Of a stretch of 55,043 nucleotides of DNA, positions 45,177 to 54,615 are shown piece by piece; the stretch's first letter is position 1; the number at the start of each line of letters is the position of its first letter. The translations under genes and the position numbers were made by a program. Under the pieces are notes generated by a model. That model had not been told where the DNA came from and did no database searches. It worked only from the letters and a program-made list of their open reading frames with translations. Source of the DNA: Pseudidiomarina insulisalsae (GTDB lineage Bacteria; Pseudomonadota; Gammaproteobacteria; Enterobacterales; Alteromonadaceae); the NCBI RefSeq assembly GCF_003987065.1, contig NZ_PIPY01000014.1:1-55043 (forward strand), read 5' to 3'.

Positions 45177-47866
45177 GCGGGCAAGTTGACCATCACACGT
45201 ACGCTGTCCAGCTGCAGTAATGGCTGTTTCAGCGCCTGTGTCAGCTGTTGCTGACGTTCATCCAGGGCATCAATCTCCGATTGTCGTACCGCAGGGTTAC
45301 GTTGCTTGAGTTCGTGTAAGCGCTGTCGGGCGCGTCCCATTTCCGTTGTCAGCCGATCATCAGCAGCGGCCAGCAGGGCTTGCTGCTGTTGCTCGGCCGG
45401 TGCCCAGGCAGCCTGAATATGCTGCTGCAGGTTCTGGCGCAGCTGTTGCAATAGCTTACGGGCCTGCTTCTTATCGACAAACTGTAATTGCTGATCCAGC
45501 GCTTTAGCGGGCACCCGGGTGGTGAGGTCGCGGCCTTGACTATCGAGCAGTACCCGCACGTTCTGTTGCGGATAAAACTCATGAGCAACCATTGCTGGCG
45601 CAGCGGTTAGCTGGGTGCTGAAATTCAGTTCAACAAACCAGGCACCCGCAGGCAGCGCGCGGTTCTGCATTAACGCCACACAAGTCGAGCCAAAGCTGTC
45701 GCGGGTGAGCAGCTCGAGGGCGTGTTGCACCTGCGGATGATCCCAACTCAGGAACTCTACCTGTTCGTGCTCCAGCGCATAACGACGCGAGAAGGTAACA
45801 GTCAAGCCTTCGTCGGGCAGCCCTGGCAGACTCACGCGCATATGTTCGGTGGGGCGCACCCAGCCGCTGTGCTCGTTAAGCTCGTCATAGTCCACCCCAA
45901 AACGGGCCCAGAACTCCTGCATGAAACTTTCCAGCTCAGCACTGCCTTCACTTGCCTCTACTGCGGCCAGAACCGCATTAGCCTGCGCTGGGCGATAGGC
46001 GTTTAATTCCTGCAGTTTGTCACGCCCGGCACTGATTTGTTGCCGTAACTGCGCGGCGCGCTCGGCGGTGGCCTGAAGTAGTTCTGAGAACGCGAGTTCG
46101 TCATGTGACTCGCCAGTTAAATAGGGTTGCAATTGCTCCGCAAACTCATCGTAAAGCATTGCCCCGACGGCATTTGGAGACGCAAATGCGTCCATGGCGT
46201 CGTACCACTGGTACAGGTAGTCATCGCGGCTGTCGAGCGAGAACGGCACGTGGATCATGACCTTGTGCTGTTGCCCGATGCGATCAAGGCGACCAATACG
46301 CTGCTCTAACAAGTCGGGGTGGGCAGGTAAATCAAACAGCACCAGATGATGCGCGAACTGGAAATTACGTCCTTCGCTGCCAATTTCGGAGCACAGTAGA
46401 ATAGGGCAGCCGTCTTCAGGACTGGCAAAAAACTCTGCGGCGCGGTCGCGCTCAAGCAATGACATGCCTTCATGAAATACTGCGGCGTGGATACCATGCT
46501 CAACACGTAAAAAGTCGGACAACTCCTGCACGGTCAGCGCCGAGCGGCAAATCAGTACCATTTTTTCGTGTTTATGCTGCTGTAACAAACCGTGCAGCCA
46601 ACTGCTTTTCTCAGCAAAGTCTTCTTCATGACTCAACTGTACGCCATCAAGCTCATAGCTGATGGCCTGACGTTCAGGAAAGCCCCCCACATGCGCGCGG
46701 CTGTTGCGGAACATCAGGCGCCCGGTGCCGTAATGGTCAAGCAAACGGTCAAGCAGTTTCTCGGCGCCAACCCGCGCTAATACCTCGGCCAGGGGAGTAA
46801 GTTGCTGGTATTCCTGTTGCTCTTGCTGAAACTGGGCGAAGTCATGAAAGCGGTCAGGGTCGAGCAACTGCAATCGTGCAAAGTGAGCTTCCAGTCCGGC
46901 CTGCTCCGGGGTCGCGGTGAGCAATAATACGGCAGGGATCGCTTCACACAACTGTTGCAAGTGAGCAAAGTCAGTGGTGTGCGGAGCAATCCGGTGCGCC
47001 TCATCAACAATGAAGAGATCAAACTGAGCTGCCGCTAATTGCGCCTGCCAGGTCGGTTGCGCGACCAGGCTTTGCGGAATGACCACCAGCTGCTCTGCTT
47101 CAAAAACATTTTCCAGCTCATCCTGCAACGCTTCGCAGCGCTCCTGATCAAACAGACTGAAGGCAAGAGCAAAACGGCGTTTGAGCTCGACCAGCCATTG
47201 ATGACACAGGCTGTCAGGAACCATAATGACGACGCGCTGACTGCGTCCGGTTAACAGGCGACGTTGCAGAATCATGCCCGCTTCAATGGTTTTACCTAAG
47301 CCGACCTCGTCAGCCAGCAACACCCGCGGCTGATAGCGGTCGGCGACGGTATGCGCAATATACAGCTGATGAGGTAATAGCTGCGCGCGCGCACCCAGCA
47401 AACCAGCGACAGAGTTTTGCTGCCAGGCCTGCAGATGTTGTTGTGCCTGGCGACGCAGACGATACATATCGAGGCGGTCGGTTTTGCCAGCAAGAATGCG
47501 GGTCAGCGGATGCTGGGTGGCGACCTGGGCCGCCAGTTGTGCCTCGGGCACTTTTACCTGAGTTTCATTGTCTTCACGCAGGCCGTCGTAGCTGACAACG
47601 TCGCCTTGTTCGGTCACTTCGGTCACGCGGAACCACCAGCCTTCAGCGTGCTGGCCGCGATCATCAGGTAACAGGCGGTAACGGGCCAAAGGAGCCTGCT
47701 GGCTGGCATACTGACGCACTTCGCCGGTGGCCGGGAATAAAACGGTGACCATACGGCCTTCGACCTGAGTCAGGATACCAAGCCCCTGCTCCAATTCCGT
47801 CTCACTCAACCAGCGCTGACCGGCAGCAAATGTTTGTCCGTTGGCAGATGCCATGCTTTGTCCCAT
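45173..47866 (-). CDS. rapA: RNA polymerase-associated ATPase RapA
   Basis: An 897-residue Swi2/Snf2-type ATPase that helps recycle stalled RNA polymerase. It begins with the Tudor-like region GQRWLSETELEQGLGILTQVEGRMVTVLFPATGEVRQYA. The helicase domain has DEVGLGKTIEAGM (motif I), VDEAHRIAP (motif II) and LTATPEQ (motif III). The second RecA domain has LFDLPAHPDLLEQRIGRLDRIGQ (motif VI). The C-terminal RapA_C domain is present, and the protein is about 70 residues shorter than in E. coli. AGAGGA is well placed before the ATG. rluA overlaps its stop. Confidence 0.96.
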   Translation of the reverse strand: MGQSMASANGQTFAAGQRWLSETELEQGLGILTQVEGRMVTVLFPATGEVRQYASQQAPLARYRLLPDDRGQHAEGWWFRVTEVTEQGDVVSYDGLREDNETQVKVPEAQLAAQVATQHPLTRILAGKTDRLDMYRLRRQAQQHLQAWQQNSVAGLLGARAQLLPHQLYIAHTVADRYQPRVLLADEVGLGKTIEAGMILQRRLLTGRSQRVVIMVPDSLCHQWLVELKRRFALAFSLFDQERCEALQDELENVFEAEQLVVIPQSLVAQPTWQAQLAAAQFDLFIVDEAHRIAPHTTDFAHLQQLCEAIPAVLLLTATPEQAGLEAHFARLQLLDPDRFHDFAQFQQEQQEYQQLTPLAEVLARVGAEKLLDRLLDHYGTGRLMFRNSRAHVGGFPERQAISYELDGVQLSHEEDFAEKSSWLHGLLQQHKHEKMVLICRSALTVQELSDFLRVEHGIHAAVFHEGMSLLERDRAAEFFASPEDGCPILLCSEIGSEGRNFQFAHHLVLFDLPAHPDLLEQRIGRLDRIGQQHKVMIHVPFSLDSRDDYLYQWYDAMDAFASPNAVGAMLYDEFAEQLQPYLTGESHDELAFSELLQATAERAAQLRQQISAGRDKLQELNAYRPAQANAVLAAVEASEGSAELESFMQEFWARFGVDYDELNEHSGWVRPTEHMRVSLPGLPDEGLTVTFSRRYALEHEQVEFLSWDHPQVQHALELLTRDSFGSTCVALMQNRALPAGAWFVELNFSTQLTAAPAMVAHEFYPQQNVRVLLDSQGRDLTTRVPAKALDQQLQFVDKKQARKLLQQLRQNLQQHIQAAWAPAEQQQQALLAAADDRLTTEMGRARQRLHELKQRNPAVRQSEIDALDERQQQLTQALKQPLLQLDSVRVMVNLPA

Positions 47867-48024
47867 GCAAGATTCCTCTACAACTTAGGTGCACGCTAAA
47901 AAGGGCGCACATGGTAGCGAAATTTTTTTAAATCTTCACACCATTTTCATGAAAACTGCGCTAGTCTTAAAACTGTAAGGCAAGCAAAAATTATAATTAA
48001 ACATCCTGCTGCTTGAGGTCGCGC

Positions 48025-49410
48025 ATGACAGAAACAACGCCCAAATACTATCTGTTAGACACCAACATTCTACTCCACGAACCCCTCGCTTTCCTGAACT
48101 TTGATGAACATAACGTTGTCATTCCCATGGTCGTGCTGGAAGAGCTCGACAATATTAAAGACCGCCATAAAGATGTCAGCCGTGAGGCAAGGGTCGCCAT
48201 CCGTTCGCTGGAAGACGCATTAAAAGATGCCAGCCCTGAAGAAATTATAGCTGGTGTGCCCTTAAGTCGTGTGCAAGGCGCGCATCAGGCCGGAGGCACC
48301 CTTGCGATCTTTCCCGACTACCAGCTGAAACAAACCGAGTCAGCGTTAAATTTATCGGAAAACGATCACCGTATTATTCAGGCCGCAATTGAGCTGCAAA
48401 AGAAGCATAGCAACACCAAAGTCGTGCTGGTTACCAAAGACATTAATATGCGACTAAAGGCCAAAGGCGCCGGGGTGAAGTGTGTCGAGGACTACCGTAC
48501 CGACCAGTTGATTGACGACATCCGCTTTTTATCGAAGGGCTTTGTTGAGCTAGAGGGTGACTTCTGGGAACACGTTGGCGAGGTGACCAGTGTGCAAGAA
48601 GGTCGCGAAACCTTTCACGAGGTCGAACGTGAAGTATTGCCCACAGTGTTTCGTAATCAGTACCTGATTGATGAGACCGAGCATTTTGCCGCCAAGGTCG
48701 TCGGCTACGATCAGAAGCAGGTGCGTATTCATGACTTGGGCTTTGAACGCATGATGAGCTATCACGCCTGGGGCATTCACCCGAAGAACATTTATCAGGC
48801 CATGGCCATGAATGCCTTGCTTGACCCGAGTATTGACCTGGTGATTCTGACCGGCCCGGCGGGCAGCGGTAAGACCTTGCTGGCGCTGGCATCAGCACTT
48901 GAAATGGTGATTGAGCAGGGCATTTACGAAAAGATTATCGTCACTCGTAATACCCCCGAAATTGCCGAGTCCATTGGTTATCTGCCAGGTACAGAAGAAG
49001 AGAAAATGGCGCCCTGGCTGGCTGCTATCACCGACTCGCTGGAGGTTTTGCATAAGCACGACGAAAGCATGGACTCGAGTCTCAATTACATCATGACCAA
49101 AGCCAATATTCAGTTTAAGTCGCTGAACTTTATGCGTGGACGCAGCATTCAAAACGCCATTGTATTGCTTGACGAGTCACAAAACCTGACGGCATCACAG
49201 CTGAAAACCATCATCACTCGCTGTGGCACCGGCACCAAAATTATCTGCTCGGGTAACCTGGCGCAAATCGACAGTTATTATCTGACTGCGGTGACCTCTG
49301 GCCTGACCTATATCGTCGAGCGTTTTAAAGATTATCCCGGCAGTGCCACGGTGAATTTAAACGGAGTGGTGCGCAGTAATCTGGCGCAATATGCCGAAGA
49401 GAATCTATGA
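48025..49410 (+). CDS. PIN domain plus PhoH-type ATPase
   Basis: A 461-residue protein. The N-terminal PIN domain (about 1-140) has LLDTNILLHEP and a second acidic motif LEELDNIK, fitting an RNA-cleaving nuclease fold. The C-terminal PhoH ATPase domain (about 225-460) has Walker A TGPAGSGKTLLAL and Walker B IVLLDESQN. PIN-PhoH fusions are thought to act in RNA processing, possibly as helicase-nucleases; E. coli YbeZ-type PhoH lacks the PIN part. I chose the ATG at 48025 because GAGG lies six bases upstream. An in-frame TTG at 48013 is less likely. A perfect -10-like TATAAT lies at 47992-47997, with a weak -35. Confidence 0.92.
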   Translation: MTETTPKYYLLDTNILLHEPLAFLNFDEHNVVIPMVVLEELDNIKDRHKDVSREARVAIRSLEDALKDASPEEIIAGVPLSRVQGAHQAGGTLAIFPDYQLKQTESALNLSENDHRIIQAAIELQKKHSNTKVVLVTKDINMRLKAKGAGVKCVEDYRTDQLIDDIRFLSKGFVELEGDFWEHVGEVTSVQEGRETFHEVEREVLPTVFRNQYLIDETEHFAAKVVGYDQKQVRIHDLGFERMMSYHAWGIHPKNIYQAMAMNALLDPSIDLVILTGPAGSGKTLLALASALEMVIEQGIYEKIIVTRNTPEIAESIGYLPGTEEEKMAPWLAAITDSLEVLHKHDESMDSSLNYIMTKANIQFKSLNFMRGRSIQNAIVLLDESQNLTASQLKTIITRCGTGTKIICSGNLAQIDSYYLTAVTSGLTYIVERFKDYPGSATVNLNGVVRSNLAQYAEENL

Positions 49411-49559
49411 CGGCCGGCAAGAAGTGAATCGAGCCATTTATCGCTCTCGCCTTACTAGCGTGGTCGTTAATTTTGCATACCCGAAATAGCAGTCATGCCG
49501 TTTATTTGAGCCTGTGACTTTTACTCCTTTAGAGGCAGTCACCCGATACGGAATGGAAT

Positions 49560-49592
49560 CGTTTAAGGTTGGCCTAGCTGGGGGCTTAAACG
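49560..49592. repeat. Inverted repeat in the Rhs leader
   Basis: CGTTTAAG (49560-49567) and CTTAAACG (49585-49592) are perfect eight-base inverted arms with a 17-base G-rich loop. No T-run follows directly. It may be a regulator-binding site or a chance repeat. Confidence 0.4.
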
Positions 49593-49781
49593 CTGTTGTT
49601 GTTCGCCTTTCCCGAATTAAACATCCGCAATTTTGTGACTTTTTAACAATAAAGTTTATCTCAGAACAAAGTTGCAAAAAAAATCTGCATTTTGAAATGG
49701 AAAAAATCTCACCGCTTAGACTTGAGTCTCACATGAAAGTGATAGCGAAAGTAAAGTATAGGTTGATTTGTTTTTTTTTGT

Positions 49782-49811
49782 GGTGTTATTTGTAAAAAAA
49801 TAAATAACATC
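49782..49811 (+). promoter_or_regulatory. Hairpin directly upstream of the Rhs ribosome site
   Basis: GGTGTTATTT (49782-49791) pairs with AAATAACATC (49802-49811) with one G-T wobble and a ten-base A-rich loop. AAGGAAAA and the Rhs start codon follow within 17 bases. A T-rich run precedes it. The hairpin could affect translation or be part of a leader; there is no direct evidence of function. Confidence 0.35.
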
Positions 49812-49827
49812 TTTAAAAGGAAAAGTC

Positions 49828-52800
49828 ATGGCATGGACGCATTCTGTTGCGCTATCTGCGCTCACAATCCAGTTGTTGTCGATAACACCAGCAGTAGCTG
49901 AGGATGAGCAACAATCCGCGCTCACGGAGCGCACTGTGGAGTCACAAAGCTTCACGCGAGACAGAGGCGATCTATCCGATGTGGAGCTCTCGCCTGCGAT
50001 TGAGTGGGACAGGCGCAGTGATATTGGCGAGCGCCTGTCTGAGCATGGCTCGGATTTGCTCGGCGATACGATTGACACGCATATGGGAAGTTTGTCGTTT
50101 TCTCATACCGATATATCCTTACCCGGAAATTCGGATTTGCCAGTCACGCTGATCCGTGAGCTGACGCAGGGGTACTTCCATAACTTCGATGAAGATGTGG
50201 AATTTGGCGACTGGAATTATTCGGTCCCTCGTTTACACGTTATTACTTCAACGCAGTCGGGCACCTACACAACGGATTGGGCAGGGGCTCGTTGCACCGA
50301 CCCCTCATCAGCATTTGCTGTATCCATTTATTCGGGGGCGAATGCTTCCGACGTCCAAAGCTATGTTTACCCAGTGGAATACAGCAACGGCTTGCAGCTT
50401 GCTATACCTGGGCAGGGCACGCAACAAGTGCTTAGTATGTCGCCGAACGTCAGCCAACCGTTCCCCTCCGCAGCGCAATTTGTTACACCCGCTGGCTGGT
50501 ACTTTATTTGTGGCTCCGCAAATGACGGAGGTGAAGGGTTTGTCGGCATCGCGCCAAATGGTGATCAGTATCGCTTCGACCGTTATGCGCAGTTCAAACA
50601 TCGAAACTTCGGTGCCATTACACCGACCGGCGGTAACGCCGGCCCGTCACGCATTATTGAGCGGGTACGTGCAATGTTGCTGGCCACCGAGGTGACCGAT
50701 GTGCATGGGAATTGGGTGCGCTATGACTATGATGCGTCCGGTCGATTGACCCGTATTTACGCCAACGACGGCCGCTCGATTACCTTAAGCTATAACGCAG
50801 ACGGCGTGGTGTCCTCGGCGACCGCCAATGGCAGAACCTGGACTTATGGGTATGTCAGTGCCGAGGTCGGCGATATGATGCGCGGCGATTACGCAGCGGC
50901 TAAACAGATCTTAAATAGCGTAACGCGGCCTGATGGCACGTCGTGGTCATTTGATTTGGTCGCCATGCATCACCGCCCGCAAACGGGGACTTATTGTACT
51001 AACATTGGCGGAAGCTTAAGCCTTACGCACCCCAACGGTGTGACCGGCACCTTCACGGTCTCTGAACTCAAACATCGGCGTGGCTGGGCGGAATGGATGA
51101 CTGAAACCACCATTCGTTGCTCCGGTGCCTTTATCAATCCGCGCCAATCGACCTATTACGATATTTATCATTCTCCCACCGAGACCATGTCGGTGACCCA
51201 GAAAACGGTGAGCGGCCCCGACATGCCGACATCACAGTGGACGTACACCTATGAGCAGGATGTCGAAGAGGAACGCTACCCGGTAGGCCATGAATACGAA
51301 GGGCATCCCATTGCGACGTCGGAGAACGACCCCACAAACTGGACTAAAGTAGTGAATCCGGATGGCTCGGAAACGACCTATGTGCATTACTGGTCGGAGC
51401 TATCGCAAGTGTCAGTTGACTATAAACATGTAGGTAAGCTGGTACGAAAAGAGGTTCGTTCTTCGCCGGGTGGTAGTTTGCTTGAGGTGGTTGATTATAG
51501 CTATTTAACTGCTGGAAGCTTTGGGCCTTCGTATTTACCTAATGACTATCAATATGCACCATTACGCTCATTAGTCTCGTCGGCGTCCTCAACCGCCAAT
51601 GTGCAGCCAGCAAAGCAAGTTCAGTCTCGCGATGGCGATACCTTTACCACCGAATACGTTTATAACACCACACAGTCGTCTGGCGCTTATTCCTACGGCA
51701 AACCCATTCAGACGAAAGTCTGGTCTAATGTCTCGACAACGCCACGTACAACGGACATTACGTACGAGCATAATACGACGCGCTGGGTCTTAGGGTTGAC
51801 CAAAACCGTGACGGTGAACTCTCGCCTGACCGATAGCTACAATTACACGAGCAAAGGCGATATCTATCAGCACTGGAAGTATGGGCAAAAAATTGCTGAG
51901 TACAGTTACAACAGTTCGGGAACCCTGAACGCAATTACCGATGCACGCGGACAGGTAACGACGTTACAAAACTGGAAGCGTGGTATGCCGCAGCAACTAA
52001 CGCGCCCAGACAACACTGTCATTTACCAGTACGTTGATAATAACGGTTGGTTGACGAGCACGCGCGATGGCCGCGGTAATACCACGAGCTACTCGCGGGA
52101 CGCGATGGGAAGGTTGACGGCGATAGACTATCCAGGCAGTTGGTTGAACACCACTATCAGTTATGACTTCTCGCAAGGTGGCGCGAAGCAGACTATTTTA
52201 CGAGGCAACGCGCTGACCGAAATCGACTACGATGGTATGTTCCGCCCGGTGTTGGAGAAACGCCAGGCGTTGGATACCGGCTGGGTGGCGTACGTGAAGA
52301 CCAACTACAACAACACCGGTCACGTCGCGTTTAAGTCGCTCCCGGCAACCAGCGCGTCGCCTGCGGCTGGAACTAATTACACGTATGACAGCCTCGGTCG
52401 AGTGCTTACGGAAACCGAAACCGTTGCGCCGTACGCTCAGGTGAGCCATCAGTACATGAGCTCACATCGGCACCGTGTCTACGACCCGTCTAATGCGTAT
52501 ACTGATTATTATGCCTATGGCTATGATGGCCCGGGCTCGGACGATTATCGCGCGATTTATCATAGCTCCGGCACCAAGACCGACCTCGTGAAAAACGTGT
52601 GGGGTGAGCTAACACAACTGCGCCAATGGGGTACGCAAAACGGCTATTATGCCGACCAAAGCCAGTATTATTATTACGACGCGAAGCGCCGCGTGTGTCG
52701 ACATTACACACCGGAGACCGGTGCCACGCTGTATGCCTACAACGCGGCGGGGCAAGTGACCGCCTACGCGCAAGGGCAGGCGAACAGCGGTTGTACGGTG

Positions 52801-54615
52801 CCTGGTTCAACGGCGCGTGTGGATTTATCCTACGATGCCATGGGGCGCTTAACCGTCACCGATTATGACGATGGCATCACCCCGAATATCAGTCGCAGCT
52901 ACGATGCCGATGGAAATCTTCTCAGCGTCAGCCGCGGTGGCGTCAATTGGGATTACAGTTACAACAACTTAAGTCAGCCCACCGCCGAAACCTTAACGCT
53001 CGATAGTCGCACTTATGCACTGTCGTATAGCTATAACAGTGCCGGACAACTCACGCAAAAGACGCTGCCGTCAGGGCGCAGCATTACCTATAGCAACGAT
53101 GGCTTGGGTCGCCCTTTAACGGTGCGCAATAACGGCGCACTGTTGGCTTCAAGTATGAGTTATCATGCGAACGGCAGTCTGGCTCAGGCCGCTTACGCGA
53201 ACGGTCATCAGTTTACACAAGCGCTGAATGCACGCGGCTTACCCCAGCAGCTTTATGTAAGCGATGGCGCACAGGTCGCGCTTGACCAGTCCATGACGTA
53301 CGATGCGCGAGGCAACTTAACCCAACTGACCGACGCCGCGGTGCCGAGCAATTCGCGCGCCAATAGCTATGACGGACTCAGTCGTCTGGTCAGCGCCAGT
53401 GGTCCGTGGGGAAGTGGCAGCTACACCTACGATGCCTTAGGTAACCTGCGCCAGAAACAGCTCGGTTCGCGCACGGTCGGCTTGAGTTACAATAGCGTGA
53501 ACCGCTTAGTGACAAGTGATGATTCGGGCGCTTCTGGCTTGCGCAGCTTTAGCTACGACAGTCGTGGTAATGTCACCGCCGCCGGCGCCTTGCAGTTCAA
53601 TTACGACGCCGAGAACCAGCCAGTTAGCGTGAGTGGCAGCAGTAGTGGTACCTACGTTTATGACGGGAATCTCAAACGCGTCAAGCAAAGCGTGAATGGT
53701 GCCACGATTTACAACGTGTACGACCAGGCTGGTCAGCTGGTGCATGTCGATGCGCTCGATGCCGGCAAGTCCACTGATTATATTCACGGAGCACAGGGCA
53801 CGCTGGCCCGTATTACCAATAACGTTGTGACGTTCTTACATCACGATAGCCTCGGCAGTGCACAAAGTGGAACCGATAGTAATGGTTCTGTTATTTGGCA
53901 GGAATCGTACACTCCTTATGGCGAAGCAATTAACGATATCGCTGCGAATAAAAACTTAGCTGGTTTTACTGGACATATTACGGATGATGCGACCGACTTA
54001 AGTTATATGCAGGCACGATACTATGATCCAGTTATAGGGCGGTTCTACTCAAATGATCCTGTAGGTGCGATTCGACACTTAAGTACACCGAATGGCATAC
54101 ATGGCTTTAACCGATATGCTTATGGCAACAACAACCCATACCGATATAAAGACCCAACAGGTAAGTCTTCAGAAGAAGCTAATATGTGGGCTAACATGTT
54201 TGGGTTTTCCTCGGCAGATCAAGCTACTACAAGAATAAATAATTCAATTGAGAGTGGCCGACAAGCGGTGGTAAATTCAACGTCTCCTGAAAACTTAAGT
54301 GCTGTTTCCGATACACTTGCTGGTGCAACGGTTGTCGCTTTAGTTGCCGGCCAACCAGAAGTCGCTGCGGTGACAGGGATGGGATCATTTGTAGCGGGGC
54401 TAGCAGCTGCCGTTCAAGGTGACGATCCTGTAGCGGGTGTAGTTACAGAAACTGCACTACAAGTTACGGGTACTAAATCAGTTGGAACCGCAGCCAAAAT
54501 CGTTAACGAAGCGTTAGACAGTACTCCAGCAGTGAGAAATGGAATTGACGCTGCGTCTGATGCGACTCAGACTATTATCAAAAATGAGTTAAAAGAAGAG
54601 ATCAATAATGAGTAA
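49828..54615 (+). CDS. Secreted Rhs/YD-repeat protein with variable C-terminal tip
   Basis: A 1595-residue protein. Residues 1-24 look like a Sec signal peptide ending ITPAVA before EDEQQ, so export by the general pathway is likely. An N-terminal region (about 60-280) is followed by many YD repeats (about 290-1380), such as YDASGRLTRIY and YDAMGRLTVTDYDDG, which should form a large beta-cage. The Rhs core lies at about 1340-1446 and includes YMQARYYDPVIGRFYSNDP and ends at DPTGK (1442-1446). The last 149 residues form a tip with no recognised motif, rich in Gly, Ala and Val in its middle. From about 53870 the DNA becomes more AT-rich and codon use changes. A small membrane protein gene overlaps the stop by eight bases. 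A polymorphic toxin is inferred; the activity is unknown. Confidence 0.9.
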   Translation: MAWTHSVALSALTIQLLSITPAVAEDEQQSALTERTVESQSFTRDRGDLSDVELSPAIEWDRRSDIGERLSEHGSDLLGDTIDTHMGSLSFSHTDISLPGNSDLPVTLIRELTQGYFHNFDEDVEFGDWNYSVPRLHVITSTQSGTYTTDWAGARCTDPSSAFAVSIYSGANASDVQSYVYPVEYSNGLQLAIPGQGTQQVLSMSPNVSQPFPSAAQFVTPAGWYFICGSANDGGEGFVGIAPNGDQYRFDRYAQFKHRNFGAITPTGGNAGPSRIIERVRAMLLATEVTDVHGNWVRYDYDASGRLTRIYANDGRSITLSYNADGVVSSATANGRTWTYGYVSAEVGDMMRGDYAAAKQILNSVTRPDGTSWSFDLVAMHHRPQTGTYCTNIGGSLSLTHPNGVTGTFTVSELKHRRGWAEWMTETTIRCSGAFINPRQSTYYDIYHSPTETMSVTQKTVSGPDMPTSQWTYTYEQDVEEERYPVGHEYEGHPIATSENDPTNWTKVVNPDGSETTYVHYWSELSQVSVDYKHVGKLVRKEVRSSPGGSLLEVVDYSYLTAGSFGPSYLPNDYQYAPLRSLVSSASSTANVQPAKQVQSRDGDTFTTEYVYNTTQSSGAYSYGKPIQTKVWSNVSTTPRTTDITYEHNTTRWVLGLTKTVTVNSRLTDSYNYTSKGDIYQHWKYGQKIAEYSYNSSGTLNAITDARGQVTTLQNWKRGMPQQLTRPDNTVIYQYVDNNGWLTSTRDGRGNTTSYSRDAMGRLTAIDYPGSWLNTTISYDFSQGGAKQTILRGNALTEIDYDGMFRPVLEKRQALDTGWVAYVKTNYNNTGHVAFKSLPATSASPAAGTNYTYDSLGRVLTETETVAPYAQVSHQYMSSHRHRVYDPSNAYTDYYAYGYDGPGSDDYRAIYHSSGTKTDLVKNVWGELTQLRQWGTQNGYYADQSQYYYYDAKRRVCRHYTPETGATLYAYNAAGQVTAYAQGQANSGCTVPGSTARVDLSYDAMGRLTVTDYDDGITPNISRSYDADGNLLSVSRGGVNWDYSYNNLSQPTAETLTLDSRTYALSYSYNSAGQLTQKTLPSGRSITYSNDGLGRPLTVRNNGALLASSMSYHANGSLAQAAYANGHQFTQALNARGLPQQLYVSDGAQVALDQSMTYDARGNLTQLTDAAVPSNSRANSYDGLSRLVSASGPWGSGSYTYDALGNLRQKQLGSRTVGLSYNSVNRLVTSDDSGASGLRSFSYDSRGNVTAAGALQFNYDAENQPVSVSGSSSGTYVYDGNLKRVKQSVNGATIYNVYDQAGQLVHVDALDAGKSTDYIHGAQGTLARITNNVVTFLHHDSLGSAQSGTDSNGSVIWQESYTPYGEAINDIAANKNLAGFTGHITDDATDLSYMQARYYDPVIGRFYSNDPVGAIRHLSTPNGIHGFNRYAYGNNNPYRYKDPTGKSSEEANMWANMFGFSSADQATTRINNSIESGRQAVVNSTSPENLSAVSDTLAGATVVALVAGQPEVAAVTGMGSFVAGLAAAVQGDDPVAGVVTETALQVTGTKSVGTAAKIVNEALDSTPAVRNGIDAASDATQTIIKNELKEEINNE

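Larger units (their letters stand above)
49411..49827 (+). other. AT-rich intergenic leader upstream of the Rhs gene
   Basis: A 417-base gap with no convincing gene. Open frames such as the one near 49514-49795 have no ribosome site and no recognisable product. Becoming AT-rich to the right, it contains an inverted repeat near 49560-49592, a run of Ts (about 49770-49779) and a hairpin just before the Rhs ribosome site. Its base composition differs visibly from the phoH-like gene on its left, suggesting that the accessory region begins here. Confidence 0.6.

Noticed and set aside
49560-49592. Integron attC site
   Set aside because: The arms do not fit the GTTRRRY core-site consensus and no integrase or gene cassette is nearby.
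49514-49795. Possible 93-residue gene before the Rhs gene
   Set aside because: No ribosome site, no recognisable domain and unlikely codon use. Treated as non-coding leader.
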